20,556 nucleotides of DNA from Ophiothrix spiculata. Lineage: Eukaryota; Echinodermata; Ophiuroidea; Amphilepidida; Ophiotrichidae. Each line of letters opens with the position of its first letter. Positions within the stretch are counted from its first letter, which is position 1. The notes beneath the pieces are model-generated. The model was given only the letters and a program-made list of their open reading frames with translations. It was not told the DNA's origin and searched no databases. Positions 8,934 through 17,860 of the stretch are shown in pieces. The stretch is taken from assembly GCA_000969725.1 (NCBI GenBank), contig JXSR01S008740.1; one strand, given 5' to 3'. The position numbers and the translations under genes were made by a program.

Positions 8934-9986
8934 TGGTTTATTTTTTCTTTATTTTTTCAAGGTGATATCCATTTGATTTATTTTCGTATGTTTTGGAACA
9001 TGTGTATCACATGCCCATTGTTGAGGTAGTATGATGTATTCTATATTTTGTAATGGTGCTTAAATTAGGGATATCCAGATCCTTGCTAACAACAGTTGGG
9101 CACAGAAATATGCATGTGTGTCTTTCCAAAATGTAAACAAAGATGTGTTATACGCGTAATTGTATTGCATTTCATTGAATAGTTTATATATTCCGCAAAC
9201 TGACAAATTCCAGTATGATCAGCAAATTTCCATCACCCGCAATTTGATCTCCATTGCAGAATCTAAAATCATGCAGAAGCTGATATCTCCCTCTAAAGTT
9301 ATGTATAGAACTGAACTTAGTGTTCAATTGGATGGTACCATCCCCAATCGGTTATTACATCTTATTCGTATACCTTTACGATAAAATATTTTTCGCAATT
9401 AGGACACCTTGATGATTCTGAACCCGGACCTTCACAACCAGGGAATTACCCTTCAGCCAGGACAGTCTTAGCACCTAATTTGATTTGATCTAAAAATTAA
9501 AAGCTACCAAACACGAACAATTATTACGCACGAAAGCAGTCTCTAGGATTGCTAGGACAAGCATGTTTGTTTTGATAATCATTTGTGGTATATTGGATGT
9601 TATTTATAGACTGCATGTTTGTTATTTTTGTCATGTTATATAGGGGTTAAGTTAGGCTTCAGGATATTTATCAAAATTGTTTGATTAGGCCCTAAATATT
9701 TTTCATACCATTTCATATAAAATATATTCTGTGTACAGGTGAAAGATGCAATCTATTAAACCACAGCTACAAGGTCACCTCCATCCAAAATCAGATTTTT
9801 AGCTTAATATAAGAAACCTTAACTAATAGCTTTTTTAAAGCTGGAACCTTTTTAGCAAACTTGTTGGCATTCTAAGAAAAATAAGTGAGTGTGTCATTTT
9901 ATAATTATAGTGGGGTTAATTACTTGTAAAGTACCTAGCTATAAGTTTTCTGAATCAGTCTGATGCCTTTTACAAAATTGGAAAGC
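8934..9986. other. AT-rich background, no gene recognised
   Basis: A plus-strand frame of 74 codons (9160-9384) shows no domain. A let-7-like 18-mer at 9022-9039 is discussed as a finding. Nothing else could be supported. Confidence 0.4.
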
Positions 9987-10006
9987 AAGGTGTCATTTTA
10001 AAGCTT
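9987..10006 (+). repeat. Second copy of the dispersed 20-mer
   Basis: Identical to 1855-1874 in the same orientation. Here it lies about 70 bases left of GGCGGGTCACAT (10074-10085), which may be a repeat edge. Confidence 0.6.
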
Positions 10007-10087
10007 AAAATCTCAGATTTTAGATAAGACCAAAAATCATTTTTGAATTTTGGACCCTTAACCTTTTGATATGGCGGGTCACATATT

Positions 10088-10439
10088 TGCACAAAATGTG
10101 ACAAGGAAAAATTGAGTATTGCACAAAATAACTTTGGACATAGTATATTTGGAAAAAAGTATGAGAGACAAAGTATATATTGGACTTAGACCAAGTTACT
10201 TGAACTAAATATAAAGTCAATGAAATATGAAGGCTAATTATAGAATTGATTAATTAACGTGGGAGGAATCTCAATTTAACAAAATAGGACAATTGCAAAG
10301 TAAACATGGGACCAAATAAGTTTGGATAATAAAACAAAGTCGGAAAAAAAACATAGTTGGACAAAACAATGTGTGGACAAAATTGAAATTGTAACAAATA
10401 ATTTTGGACATGAAATTGGATTAGACAAAATAACTGTAG
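10088..10439 (+). repeat. Degenerate repeat built on GGACAAAATAA
   Basis: Variants of (T)TGGACAAAAT(A)A recur about ten times in one orientation, for example GCACAAAATAACTTTGGACA (10121-10140), TTGGACAAAACAATGTGTGG and TTAGACAAAATAACTG. Spacing is irregular, between about 15 and 50 bases, so it is an eroded minisatellite rather than a clean array. Overlapping open frames on the minus strand are by-products of the repeat lacking stop codons there. Confidence 0.5.
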
Positions 10440-10923
10440 TGTACGTTGTTTTGCCATTATGACTATGCAGACACAACTTTCTATTATATGTTGAATATGT
10501 GCCAGTAGCAAAATCATTTACAGACATTGCAGAATTTCCCATAAAATCCTCTCGTATGTAAAGGTCTCAAAATAGAATAGAAAAATGACATGATTTTTGT
10601 AACAAAACAAGATCCGTCTTCCCAGGGTATGTCCTCAACTTGAGTCACGAAGCCATCGTGTTCTGTGCCAAATGAAGAACAAATCAACTGGGCATTGCCC
10701 TCTTGCAAGGTTATAGAAAATAGGTTGTATTTTGCAATGGTTTTGATAAGAAAAATAAGCTAGTGCAGTGTCTGACATGGTATTTCTGGAAGTGCCAGTG
10801 CTTTTGGCAATTGTACGTCATATCAGTGCTCATTTTTAACATTCTTAAGGGACGTAGTGGAAAAAGTGGGTCAAGTCAGATTTTTTAATATATAATATAT
10901 AATGTCTTTTAAAAGATAAAATG
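10440..10923. other. AT-rich background
   Basis: No coding or RNA gene was recognised. TTAAGGGACGTAGTGG (10848-10863) looks like a TTAA-type transposon end, but no complementary end was found. Confidence 0.35.
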
Positions 10924-11147
10924 TATTATTTATATCAGGCTTTTTTGCAATACTATGAAATTGTGTATTGTACATTTTTTTACGAAAGTACCAGGATGAG
11001 TACAATATTCTAGAAAATATTGTACACCTTTCCAAGAATATTTTTAGCTGCTCTGAGCTGATCGATAATGCAGTGACAAGTATACTTATAAGATAGGAAA
11101 ATGAATTTATGACAAATAATTATTTCAAAAGCCTGATAAAAATAATA
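10924..11147. mobile_element. Small TA-flanked MITE, first of a pair
   Basis: Inverted arms of 21 bases (10924-10944 and 11127-11147) match at 20 positions, around the core ATCAGGCTTTT. They can be read as TA target sites with ends TTATTT(A/T)TATCAGGC. TA duplication suggests a Tc1/mariner-type MITE. A hairpin GTACAATATT / AATATTGTAC (10999-11024) lies inside. It carries no coding frame. Confidence 0.55.
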
Positions 11148-11157
11148 ATAATAATCA

Positions 11158-11297
11158 TATTGAATGGCTTATTTTCGGGTGATTCGAGAAAATATGGTAC
11201 TCGATAAAAAAAATAAAATTGTCATATTCAATATAAAGTATAGTATTTGATTTTTTATACTTTTATGTTTAGATATCACCCTCAAAGCCATTCAATA
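11158..11297. mobile_element. Tiny TA-flanked MITE, second of a pair
   Basis: TA at 11158-11159 and 11296-11297 flanks ends TTGAATGGCTTATTTTCGGG and the complement of TTGAATGGCTTTGAGGG; an inner GTGAT is also shared. At 140 bases it is short even for a MITE. It starts ten bases after the previous element and contains the 37-base string also found at 5423-5459. Confidence 0.65.
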
Positions 11298-11679
11298 TTA
11301 TATGAATATGTATGCATTTATGACTACTACATTTATTTGGCTCTCAGCAAATGCTAAGGGAAATTACATATTTTATGACTTTCATTATTACTAAGTTAGC
11401 AGATGGTTTCATTTCAATCAACTGGTTTTTGCAAAACAAAAAAAAAGTTTGACAAAACCAACTATTACTGGTGTCCGGCCAATTCAGATCCTGTGGATCA
11501 ATTGATCAAGAAGAATTGACAAGACCCCAACGCTGGTAATCATCCAAAGACACCCATTAATAAATTATTAATCTAGATGGACCTATTTTAGGAAACCTTC
11601 ACAACCATTTTGTTGTACGCTAAAATTTGTGCAGCCAAAGTCAATTTGGTTTGAATCTATGAGCAACGAGATGTTTTAC
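11298..11679. other. Unassigned AT-rich stretch
   Basis: No gene is clear. A minus-strand peptide MITSVGVLSILLDQLI can be read at about 11488-11545, but without supporting splice signals. Confidence 0.3.
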
Positions 11680-11950
11680 TTCCCAACAGCTACCCAGTGC
11701 ATTCGGGTCAACACAGCAGCAACAACAGCCAGCCCAAATACACAAACTAAATGTATTTTATTATTTGCAGGAAAAAAGAAAGCAATAGGCTATGTCTAAC
11801 CCCCTTTTTAACAATAGGTCATTAATTCAATTCTTACAACCATGATAAGATGCGAGTAAAGATGCAAAAAGTTGGTATCACGTTGTAGAAGCGTGTCCAA
11901 ATCTTACAGCACACATACTTCACAATAGAGAGATGGATTTGTGGGATCAC

Positions 11951-12033
11951 CTTGATGACACCTACTTGTCCTTGACCAGCGCTCATCCCCAGTAAGAAAA
12001 TAAATGTTAGGATGACGAAAGTGTTGTAGGTAC
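11951..12033 (-). CDS. Possible hydrophobic exon (membrane segment), weak
   Basis: On the minus strand CCCTCAG precedes 12033 and AAG followed by GTGATC ends the segment at 11951, so an 83-base exon is conceivable. It would encode TYNTFVILTFIFLLGMSAGQ then GQVGVIK, which resembles one membrane-spanning segment, loosely like the third helix of tetraspanins. The frame stays open beyond the proposed donor to about 11850. A second hydrophobic frame (VCVFGLAVVAAVLTR) lies further on at about 11690-11745. No tetraspanin CCG motif or other signature was found. T-rich strands give hydrophobic peptides by chance, so this may be nothing. Confidence 0.15.
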
Positions 12034-12756
12034 CTGAGGGTCAAAGACATGGTGCATGACTTAATGTTGTAAGGACAAACATGTGCCTTTCCAGTTCCTT
12101 ACAACCGTAAAGTCGGCAAACTTCATTTTGTGCTGCAGATAATGCCTGAGTGTGCATCAAAAAATCTACATTTTGATCAAAATCCAACACAATTCACAGC
12201 TTCTAGAGTTGTTAAATTTATCGATAAACCTATCGGCTAAAATATATAATGTTGCGTAATGTAGATTTCCAGGCGAAATCTAGGGGTAAAATTTGACCTA
12301 CTGCAAAGAAATAACCACTTAATGAAATTTTGCAAATATTTGCATATATTTTCCAAAATTTAAATTGCGAAATGTGTAGTTTTGATGTGTCTCTTGATTT
12401 TATGGAAATTTGAAAAACGACAATGCATCGGACTCATTGAAATTGACATTACCAACTATATGGTACATGTGTTCATTCATGCATCATTTCTCTGAGCAGA
12501 GCTGGCTATTCATCAGCCTGCTGGTTGTGTCGAGGAGAATGAGTATAGGAGATGACACTTTGTTAAAACCGTGGCTCCAATTTTTTGTTTTTGTTTCTGC
12601 ATCCCATTCCGCATTGTAGATTTAGAGGATGGCACAATGAAATAATCATAATGAAACATCCTGTCCTTTCTTTTTACTCTGTGGCCATCGCATTGTGGAA
12701 TGAAAGGACAGTATGCTAAATTTATGGTTTCTTGTAAATTTATCATGTGTAATTTA
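12034..12756. other. AT-rich background with overlapping open frames
   Basis: Frames of 69 and 77 codons on opposite strands overlap at 12513-12619; neither shows a domain. TCTCTGAGCAG (12490-12500) resembles a splice acceptor, but no exon could be argued. Confidence 0.3.
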
Positions 12757-12930
12757 TCTAGATATTTGGAGTCTGGGACCCGACAGGCTAAATGCTTATT
12801 TCCTAGTCCTCCTGCGCAATGTTTAATATACAGTTGATTGTACTATTTTTTGATATGTTGTTATACTGTTATTTTGCATAGTTGGAAGAAATAAATTCTT
12901 ATGTCTTCTTATGTCCCAATATTGACATTT
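12757..12930 (+). mobile_element. Possible 3' untranslated end of a LINE, weak
   Basis: A GC-richer stretch (GTCTGGGACCCGACAGGCTA) passes into T-rich DNA and then GGAAGAAATAAATTC with a doubled CTTATGTCTTCTTATGTC. This order (coding-like, T-rich, AATAAA, short tandem tail) is seen at LINE 3' ends, but no reverse transcriptase is present. Confidence 0.2.
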
Positions 12931-13044
12931 GCTCTGATTGTCAATGCCCTTTTTTTTTTCAATTAATTTTTCAAGATTATTTTTATTTCATAAATATGTA
13001 GACATCAATTTAATTTAAATTAAAAATTCCTTTGCAAACATTAT

Positions 13045-13126
13045 GGCCTTGCCGGGACTCGAACCTCCACAATATTTATTCTCTCAGAAGAAATCACAAC
13101 AGCGCTACCGATTGCGCCATTGAGGC
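13045..13126 (-). pseudogene. tRNA-like sequence (tRNA pseudogene or SINE head)
   Basis: Read on the minus strand it starts GCCTCAATGGCGCAATCGGT. The A box TGGCGCAATCGG (13108-13119) and the B box GGTTCGAGTCC (13055-13065) fit the internal RNA polymerase III promoter of tRNA genes, and GCGC...GCGC can form the D stem. The acceptor pairs at only about four positions, the T stem at about three, and the distance between D stem and T loop is about ten bases longer than in a standard tRNA. I could not assign an anticodon. It is a decayed tRNA gene or the head of a tRNA-derived SINE, not a working tRNA. Confidence 0.65.
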
Positions 13127-13710
13127 AGATGCTATTCAAGGGTTGAATAATTACCTTTATACATACAAAATGCCGCAACAATCTTTGATCAACCTTAAAA
13201 GTTATACATTTTGATAATGAAAATGGGAAAGTTGTATGAAGGAGAGATGTAGACCTATTTATAATTTTTCAATCAATTGCTTCGGTGTTTTATACAAAAT
13301 TTTGTGAATTTTACGTTTATGTTTACATTGGATAAGAATTGATTTTGCGCACCGTTAAATATTCGGCAATACTGCCCTCAATGTCCCAGATATTAATATG
13401 GGACATTGGAGCCAGGCTGGAGACACGGTTAAACGATGGTTTCTTTAACCATTTGTTTTTTCGCATCATAATTACATAAAGTAATGGAGCTGTAAAATGT
13501 CTGGAATGAAGTGTCAGGGGCCTGGTTGTGTCCAGATTGGCCTTGCACGCAAACGTAAAGTGCAAATCAGTTGCACAAACTATGTTCCTTTGTCTGATTA
13601 ATCAGGAAAGACTTACAACTGACTGTCTTGGTCATGCCTTTTAATGTGGGCTCCCTGACAAGGTGGATTTCCATTAAAAATGGTTTATGCATCCATTTTT
13701 ATCATATATT
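13127..13710. other. AT-rich background with small hairpins
   Basis: AATGTCCCA (13380-13388) pairs with TGGGACATT (13399-13407), and GGTTAAA (13428-13434) with TTTAACC (13445-13451). No gene was recognised. Confidence 0.4.
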
Positions 13711-14240
13711 TTCAATGATCCCATAAAATGTCATAAATTGGTAGAATTTTAAAGATTAGATCTATAATTTTTTCTAATTAGGTCTCAATTTATCAAAGCT
13801 AATAAGCTAGGGATGGAAGTAGGTTCAGTTGAGGTATCAATAAAATTGTATATCAATTTTTCTTTTTTTCAATCTTTTTTTTTTTCAATGTGATAAAATG
13901 TTATAATGTTGGTATGATTTCTTAGGTAATTTAATGGTTTTCAGAAACAAATAGAATTTGGCCTGAATAAAAAAAAGTAGATAAAATTAATAAGCTAATT
14001 TAGCCAATGGTGAAAGCATGTATGGATGAGGTTCATACATTGTGCATCAACTTTTGTCTTACCTTTTTAAAAATTAAATCAAATGACATAATTTTGGTGT
14101 GATTTTTAAAGGTAATATATTAGTCCAAGAAATAAATTGAGAATATCAAAAGAACTTTTACCAGGATGACGTCGGGTATGGATGAGGTTGGTAAAATGTG
14201 ACGCAAATGGCCCCACCTTGAAAACCTGACCCTGTAGTAC
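13711..14240 (+). repeat. Three-unit degenerate tandem repeat, period 170-185 bp
   Basis: Units start near 13711, 13884 and 14069. Each opens with an (A)AATG(T/A)(C/T)ATAA-like string and GGT(A/G)(G/T)(A/G)ATTT, and closes with a (G)GGATGGAAGTAGGTT or GTATGGATGAGGTT block (about 13811, 14020 and 14177). Units two and three are most alike. The repeat is old, with many substitutions and small indels, and holds no coding frame. Confidence 0.55.
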
Positions 14241-14634
14241 TTTGTATGCTCTTTATGTCCTTTGTAAGATGAACATATTTTTCGCAGAATAGCTCAATGC
14301 TGAAGATTACATACGAGCAGAGTCTTAATTTGAACAATATCCTTTAAACCATTAAAATCATATTTTTCAAGTGATCACAGAGACTATAAGGAAAATATGG
14401 TAAAGATTGATAGTTCAAATAAATCAAATTGGTCAATTTGCAAAATAGTAATTTATATTTGTTTAAAAAGTAAATGGAAATTTTGTACAAAAAACATAAT
14501 AATGTTAGAGCAAATGGAAAACATTTGTCATTCATTTGCGTCAGTCCTGCTGGTAAACACGCACCTTCGTTGACCTATTTGTTAGTGAACTTAACAGAAA
14601 AGGGGAAGAAGATCTTTGTTTATCCTGTCTTTAA
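14241..14634. other. AT-rich background
   Basis: An 80-codon plus-strand frame beginning at 14474 has no recognisable domain and is probably chance. Confidence 0.4.
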
Positions 14635-14675
14635 TATAATTCAATTCAAACTTTATTTCAATAAAAAGCCACATG
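14635..14675 (-). mobile_element. Possible retroposon 3' end (AATAAA plus TTGAA tail), minus strand
   Basis: On the minus strand AATAAA (complement of 14652-14657) is followed by GTTTGAATTGAATTATA. A poly(A) signal followed by short TTGAA repeats is a known LINE tail pattern. A 93-codon minus-strand frame lies upstream (14699-14980), but I see no reverse transcriptase or endonuclease motif in it, so extent and family stay open. Confidence 0.25.
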
Positions 14676-14989
14676 TATACAACAAAATACAATCACAATT
14701 ATGTATGGAGAAGTAGACCAGAAAGCCAGAGAAGAGACCCATGTTGGCCAAAGGAATCACTGCGACACAACCAATTTTGCTTCGCTGCTAATATGTGTTC
14801 CTTCAAAACATTCTCAAATAGACTATATATTTTGTAAGTAATATTATTTTCCCAAATTAGGCAATACTTGACAGATTTTTGGCATTTAATTCTTGTATTT
14901 TTGTGCCATTTCAATGACAATTGGTATCGTGCAATATATGATATAAAATTTGGCAAAAAAGGAGGTCCAGCTGGCAGCATGACTTGTTT

Positions 14990-15329
14990 TTACGATTCAT
15001 AGATTCATGTTCATATTAAGAAATTAGAATCAAGAAGCTTGGGTTCAATCCACGTGATCATCAAGCTTTTATTTCTCTTAATTCCTTTTTTTTTTTCTTA
15101 TTTCAACCAGGTCTTATAATTATAAATAATAATATATTAATCTGGATTTGTATTGCAATTTTCCATCAAGATCAAACCGCTCTATGTTTTTGCTGCAATT
15201 AGATCATCACGATCATTTCTTTTCATTTAGATATATGTATTTGGCTTCCTTTTAAAGACCTCATCATCGTATCAATTCATTGCTAATTTACAGCGTAAAA
15301 TTGTTTTGATTAAAAATGATTTCTTATTA
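14990..15329. other. AT-rich background with one hairpin
   Basis: AAGCTTG (about 15036) pairs with CAAGCTT (about 15062) around GGTTCAATCCACGTG, which includes a CACGTG E-box. I see no gene. Confidence 0.35.
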
Positions 15330-15854
15330 TTAAAGGGGCATTGGACAAGTTCAGCATCATCCCCAAAATTTTCCCCAAACATTTTCAGATTTTTGCATCA
15401 TTTGAAGTATTAGTGGTAATAACGACAGCATGCAAAGTTTCATTGTCAAATTCAAACCCTGTATATCAAAATATTTAGATATTCTCTTATTTTTAATTAT
15501 CGTTGTCGACAACGATAAATACTGCCCTCTATAGTTGAATTTCTAGAATTGGCCTTTTCAGGAGGTCTAATGAAAATTTAAAATTTCTTTTGATTTTTCT
15601 GCTATGTTTGATGTGAAAGGAATGTTTTACAAACAAATCTTTGGCTCTTTCTCATTGTATAGCATTAATAAATATGTTTAGAGAATAGCCTCATACCCAA
15701 AATCAACAAATAAAATAAAATTCAAATTTTTGACTTTTTTGAAGGTTTTGATCAAAATTTTCCAGATATCTGGTAATTGACTGTTATTTTTTCACATAGG
15801 AAGTGTAAATCATCCACAAACAAAATTTCAAAAATTTGTCCAATGCCCCTTTAA
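15330..15854. mobile_element. TTAA-flanked MITE with GGGGCATTGGACAA ends
   Basis: TTAA (15330-15333 and 15851-15854) flanks AGGGGCATTGGACAA and its complement TTGTCCAATGCCCCT. Near the middle TATCGTTGTCGACAACGATA (15498-15517) is a perfect 20-base palindrome. No coding frame of note is present. A TTAA target suggests piggyBac- or Kolobok-type mobilisation. Its ends are unlike those of the foldback element at 3653, so it is a different family with the same target choice. Confidence 0.85.
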
Positions 15855-16358
15855 GCTTCAAGAATATAATTGTGTTACAAATCAGTATGTTTGTTCAAGA
15901 ACTACCTTGTGTATTCTCACAATATAGAAATTTGAATCTGATAATGAATAAAATTTGATTTTCGAAAATAAGAATGGACTGCCGCTCTTGCCTTACTTTA
16001 CCTGTGGGTTTTACTGAATTCACCAGAGGATTTGAGCACTATTTACCATTTAAATTACCAAAGCAAGTACACATTCCATTTGCCACTTGTTGCTGGAACT
16101 GGTGACATTTTCAGAGAAAATCGTGTCATCCCGTTGGTAATTTCATGTATTTCTATTAAAAATCTTTTCCAGGGGATGTAATGTTGATAGGATGGGAATT
16201 GGCTGGCTGGCTTTGTAAGCTTTATATTCCCAGATATGCATAATAACAAGGCTTGTACAGGATTGCTTCTGCTTTGTCAAGGTCCAAGAAATCATGTCTC
16301 ACGTTCATGATATCAGTCACATCTTCAGTCAGGACAATGGTCACGTTCATCATATCTG
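15855..16358. other. AT-rich background
   Basis: No gene is recognised. TCACGTTCATGATATC and TCACGTTCATCATATC (about 16298-16357) form a short direct repeat 41 bases apart, just left of MITE copy 2. Confidence 0.4.
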
Positions 16359-16364
16359 TTTAAT

Positions 16365-16769
16365 CCTAGGAATTTTATAGGGGAACCAGTTTTCTCCGCC
16401 ATCTTGTGTTGCTCATAGAGCAGAGTTATTGTACCTCCGGATATATTCGGAGTTTGGCCCGATATCCAGGCAGATCGCGTAAATCTTCACTTGACGCATA
16501 TACAGCGTTTGCATTTTGTTTCAAGCGCAAACCATGTCTGCGTTTCAAGTAGCGTGTATTGCGACTTGCTCTGATCAAAGTATGCCAATTTTCCCGCTAA
16601 TCCGTTGCGAAGACTCTCGAAGTGTGGCACGCGGAGCCGTAAAATGCCGGCGGTACAATAACTCGCCCTCCATGAGTGACAATCCAAGATGGCTGCCATC
16701 CCATAGGATTTTCGTGGCGGTGAAATCAAAATGGCGGCGAGTACCTGGTCCCGTATAAAAATTCCTTGG
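16365..16769 (-). mobile_element. MITE copy 2, inverted relative to copy 1
   Basis: The ends are CCTAGGAATTTTATAGGGG (one change from CCAAGG) and TATAAAAATTCCTTGG. TTTAAT is repeated immediately outside (16359-16364 and 16770-16775), a perfect 6-bp target duplication. The interior aligns end to end with the complement of 2581-2984. Two overlapping 80-codon frames on opposite strands arise from the low stop density of the GC-richer element and are not genes. YY1-like motifs lie at 16396-16406, 16684-16697 and 16728-16739, so this copy keeps one near each end. Confidence 0.9.
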
Positions 16770-16817
16770 TTTAATCTGATTGAATATTGTACCTATTTAT
16801 AATGATTTTAATTGATA

Positions 16818-17181
16818 TACCATAATGTTTCTATTAAACGCCCATGCTCTATTAAACGCCCACCTAAAAAATGTCAAAGAGAAGTATTAGCAAACATGTA
16901 ATTCAGAAGCATTTTCATACATAATTAAGCTTACCAGCAATTGTGAGTAATAGGAAACAGTACCAGAAGTTAAACAATGAGTTCGCGAGCCCAGAAATGA
17001 TGTAAAAATTTCAGTACTTCCAGGTTATCAGCAGCCATATAACAGTCAGTGATTTGCCGTAATTATTAAGCTTAATTGGCAATTTTGTGAAAATTTTGAT
17101 GTTGAATATCGGTCTCTAATAATCGCCCAACCTTCATGAAATGTCGCCGGCCTGTGGGCAATTAATAGGAACAATATGGTA
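16818..17181. mobile_element. TA-flanked mariner-like MITE with TTAAACGCCCA ends
   Basis: TA at 16818-16819 and 17180-17181 flanks CCATAATGTTTCTATTAAAC and the complement CCATATTGTTCCTATTAATT; the 25-base ends agree at about 21 positions. CTATTAAACGCCCA is duplicated in tandem at the left end, and a CTAATAATCGCCCA-like block sits near the right end. TA duplication and end form fit a Tc1/mariner-type MITE. There is no transposase frame. It lies 48 bases after MITE copy 2. Confidence 0.75.
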
Positions 17182-17543
17182 GTTTGATTTCATTTGCATT
17201 ATTAAGGGCCTTGTTAAAATTCAGTTTGAAATTTGTTGTTCAATTTGAAGAAATATAACAGAGTTGTATTGTAATAATTTTGGATAGTTTTGATAAACAT
17301 TCTTTTAATTGTGGGAGCAAAGAGGTTTTTTTTGTAATTATTTTCATGTATGTAAGTCCTCAGAAGTGAGACCTATTCATGTAAAAATTAATGGTCTGTT
17401 AGTTACGCAATTGAAGCATATATTATTTTTCTAATTCTTATATCTACTAGAGAATTGGTGAGAGCATTGATTTGAATTGAATGGACATATAGCATTGTAT
17501 AGATTGAAATATTTAGTGCTTTTATGCTATCTAATCATGATAG
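17182..17543. other. AT-rich background
   Basis: Nothing beyond AT-rich DNA was recognised. Confidence 0.45.
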
Positions 17544-17602
17544 CGCCTGATAGCTCAGTTGCCATTGTTTTATTACTGGGAAATCCCAGGTTCAAATCCT
17601 GG
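17544..17602 (+). pseudogene. tRNA-derived sequence (probable SINE head)
   Basis: TAGCTCAGTTGC (17551-17562) matches the A box apart from its last base. GGTTCAAATCC (17589-17599) is a perfect B box, and CCAGG/CCTGG gives a complete 5-bp T stem. The D stem's second strand and the anticodon arm are lost, and the acceptor strands CGCCTGA and TCAAACC pair at about four of seven positions. It is therefore a tRNA relic or SINE head with a pol III promoter remnant. AATCCTGGTCA recurs about 60 bases downstream. The body beyond 17602 has no clear tail. Confidence 0.6.
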
Positions 17603-17800
17603 TCAAACCTTGGTCTTAACGAGGGAGAGGATACCAAACAAAACCCATGTATGAAAATCCTGGTCACACTATACGGAAGCTTTGATCAGCCAAAATTGTG
17701 AAAGGGATAAGTTTGTCAAAATAGACAAAAGTGTGTTTGTATAATAAATTCAATGGAGATCTAGTCAAAAATACAACTTGGACTTTTACAGACCAAGAAG

Positions 17801-17860
17801 ATAATAATAATATATATCGCATTTATATAGCGCAAAATCTACAAAAAACTCTAAGCGCAA
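17801..17860 (-). mobile_element. 3' tail of a non-LTR retroposon or SINE, minus strand
   Basis: Read on the minus strand: TTGCGCTTAGAG, a spacer, TTTTGCGCTATATAAATGCG, then a TATTATTATTAT microsatellite. This has the same order as the plus-strand tail at 5487-5561. The upstream body is not recognisable. Confidence 0.5.

Noticed and set aside
10254-10542. Two overlapping minus-strand frames of 87 and 88 codons, rich in F, L and Y
   Set aside because: They cover the GGACAAAAT repeat; hydrophobic composition is a by-product of A-rich DNA read in reverse.
14699-14980. 93-codon minus-strand frame as a LINE reverse transcriptase end
   Set aside because: No reverse transcriptase, endonuclease or zinc-knuckle motif is visible; only the downstream tail-like sequence hints at a retroposon.
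16487-16758. Overlapping 80-codon frames on both strands
   Set aside because: Both fall inside MITE copy 2 and reflect its lower stop-codon density.
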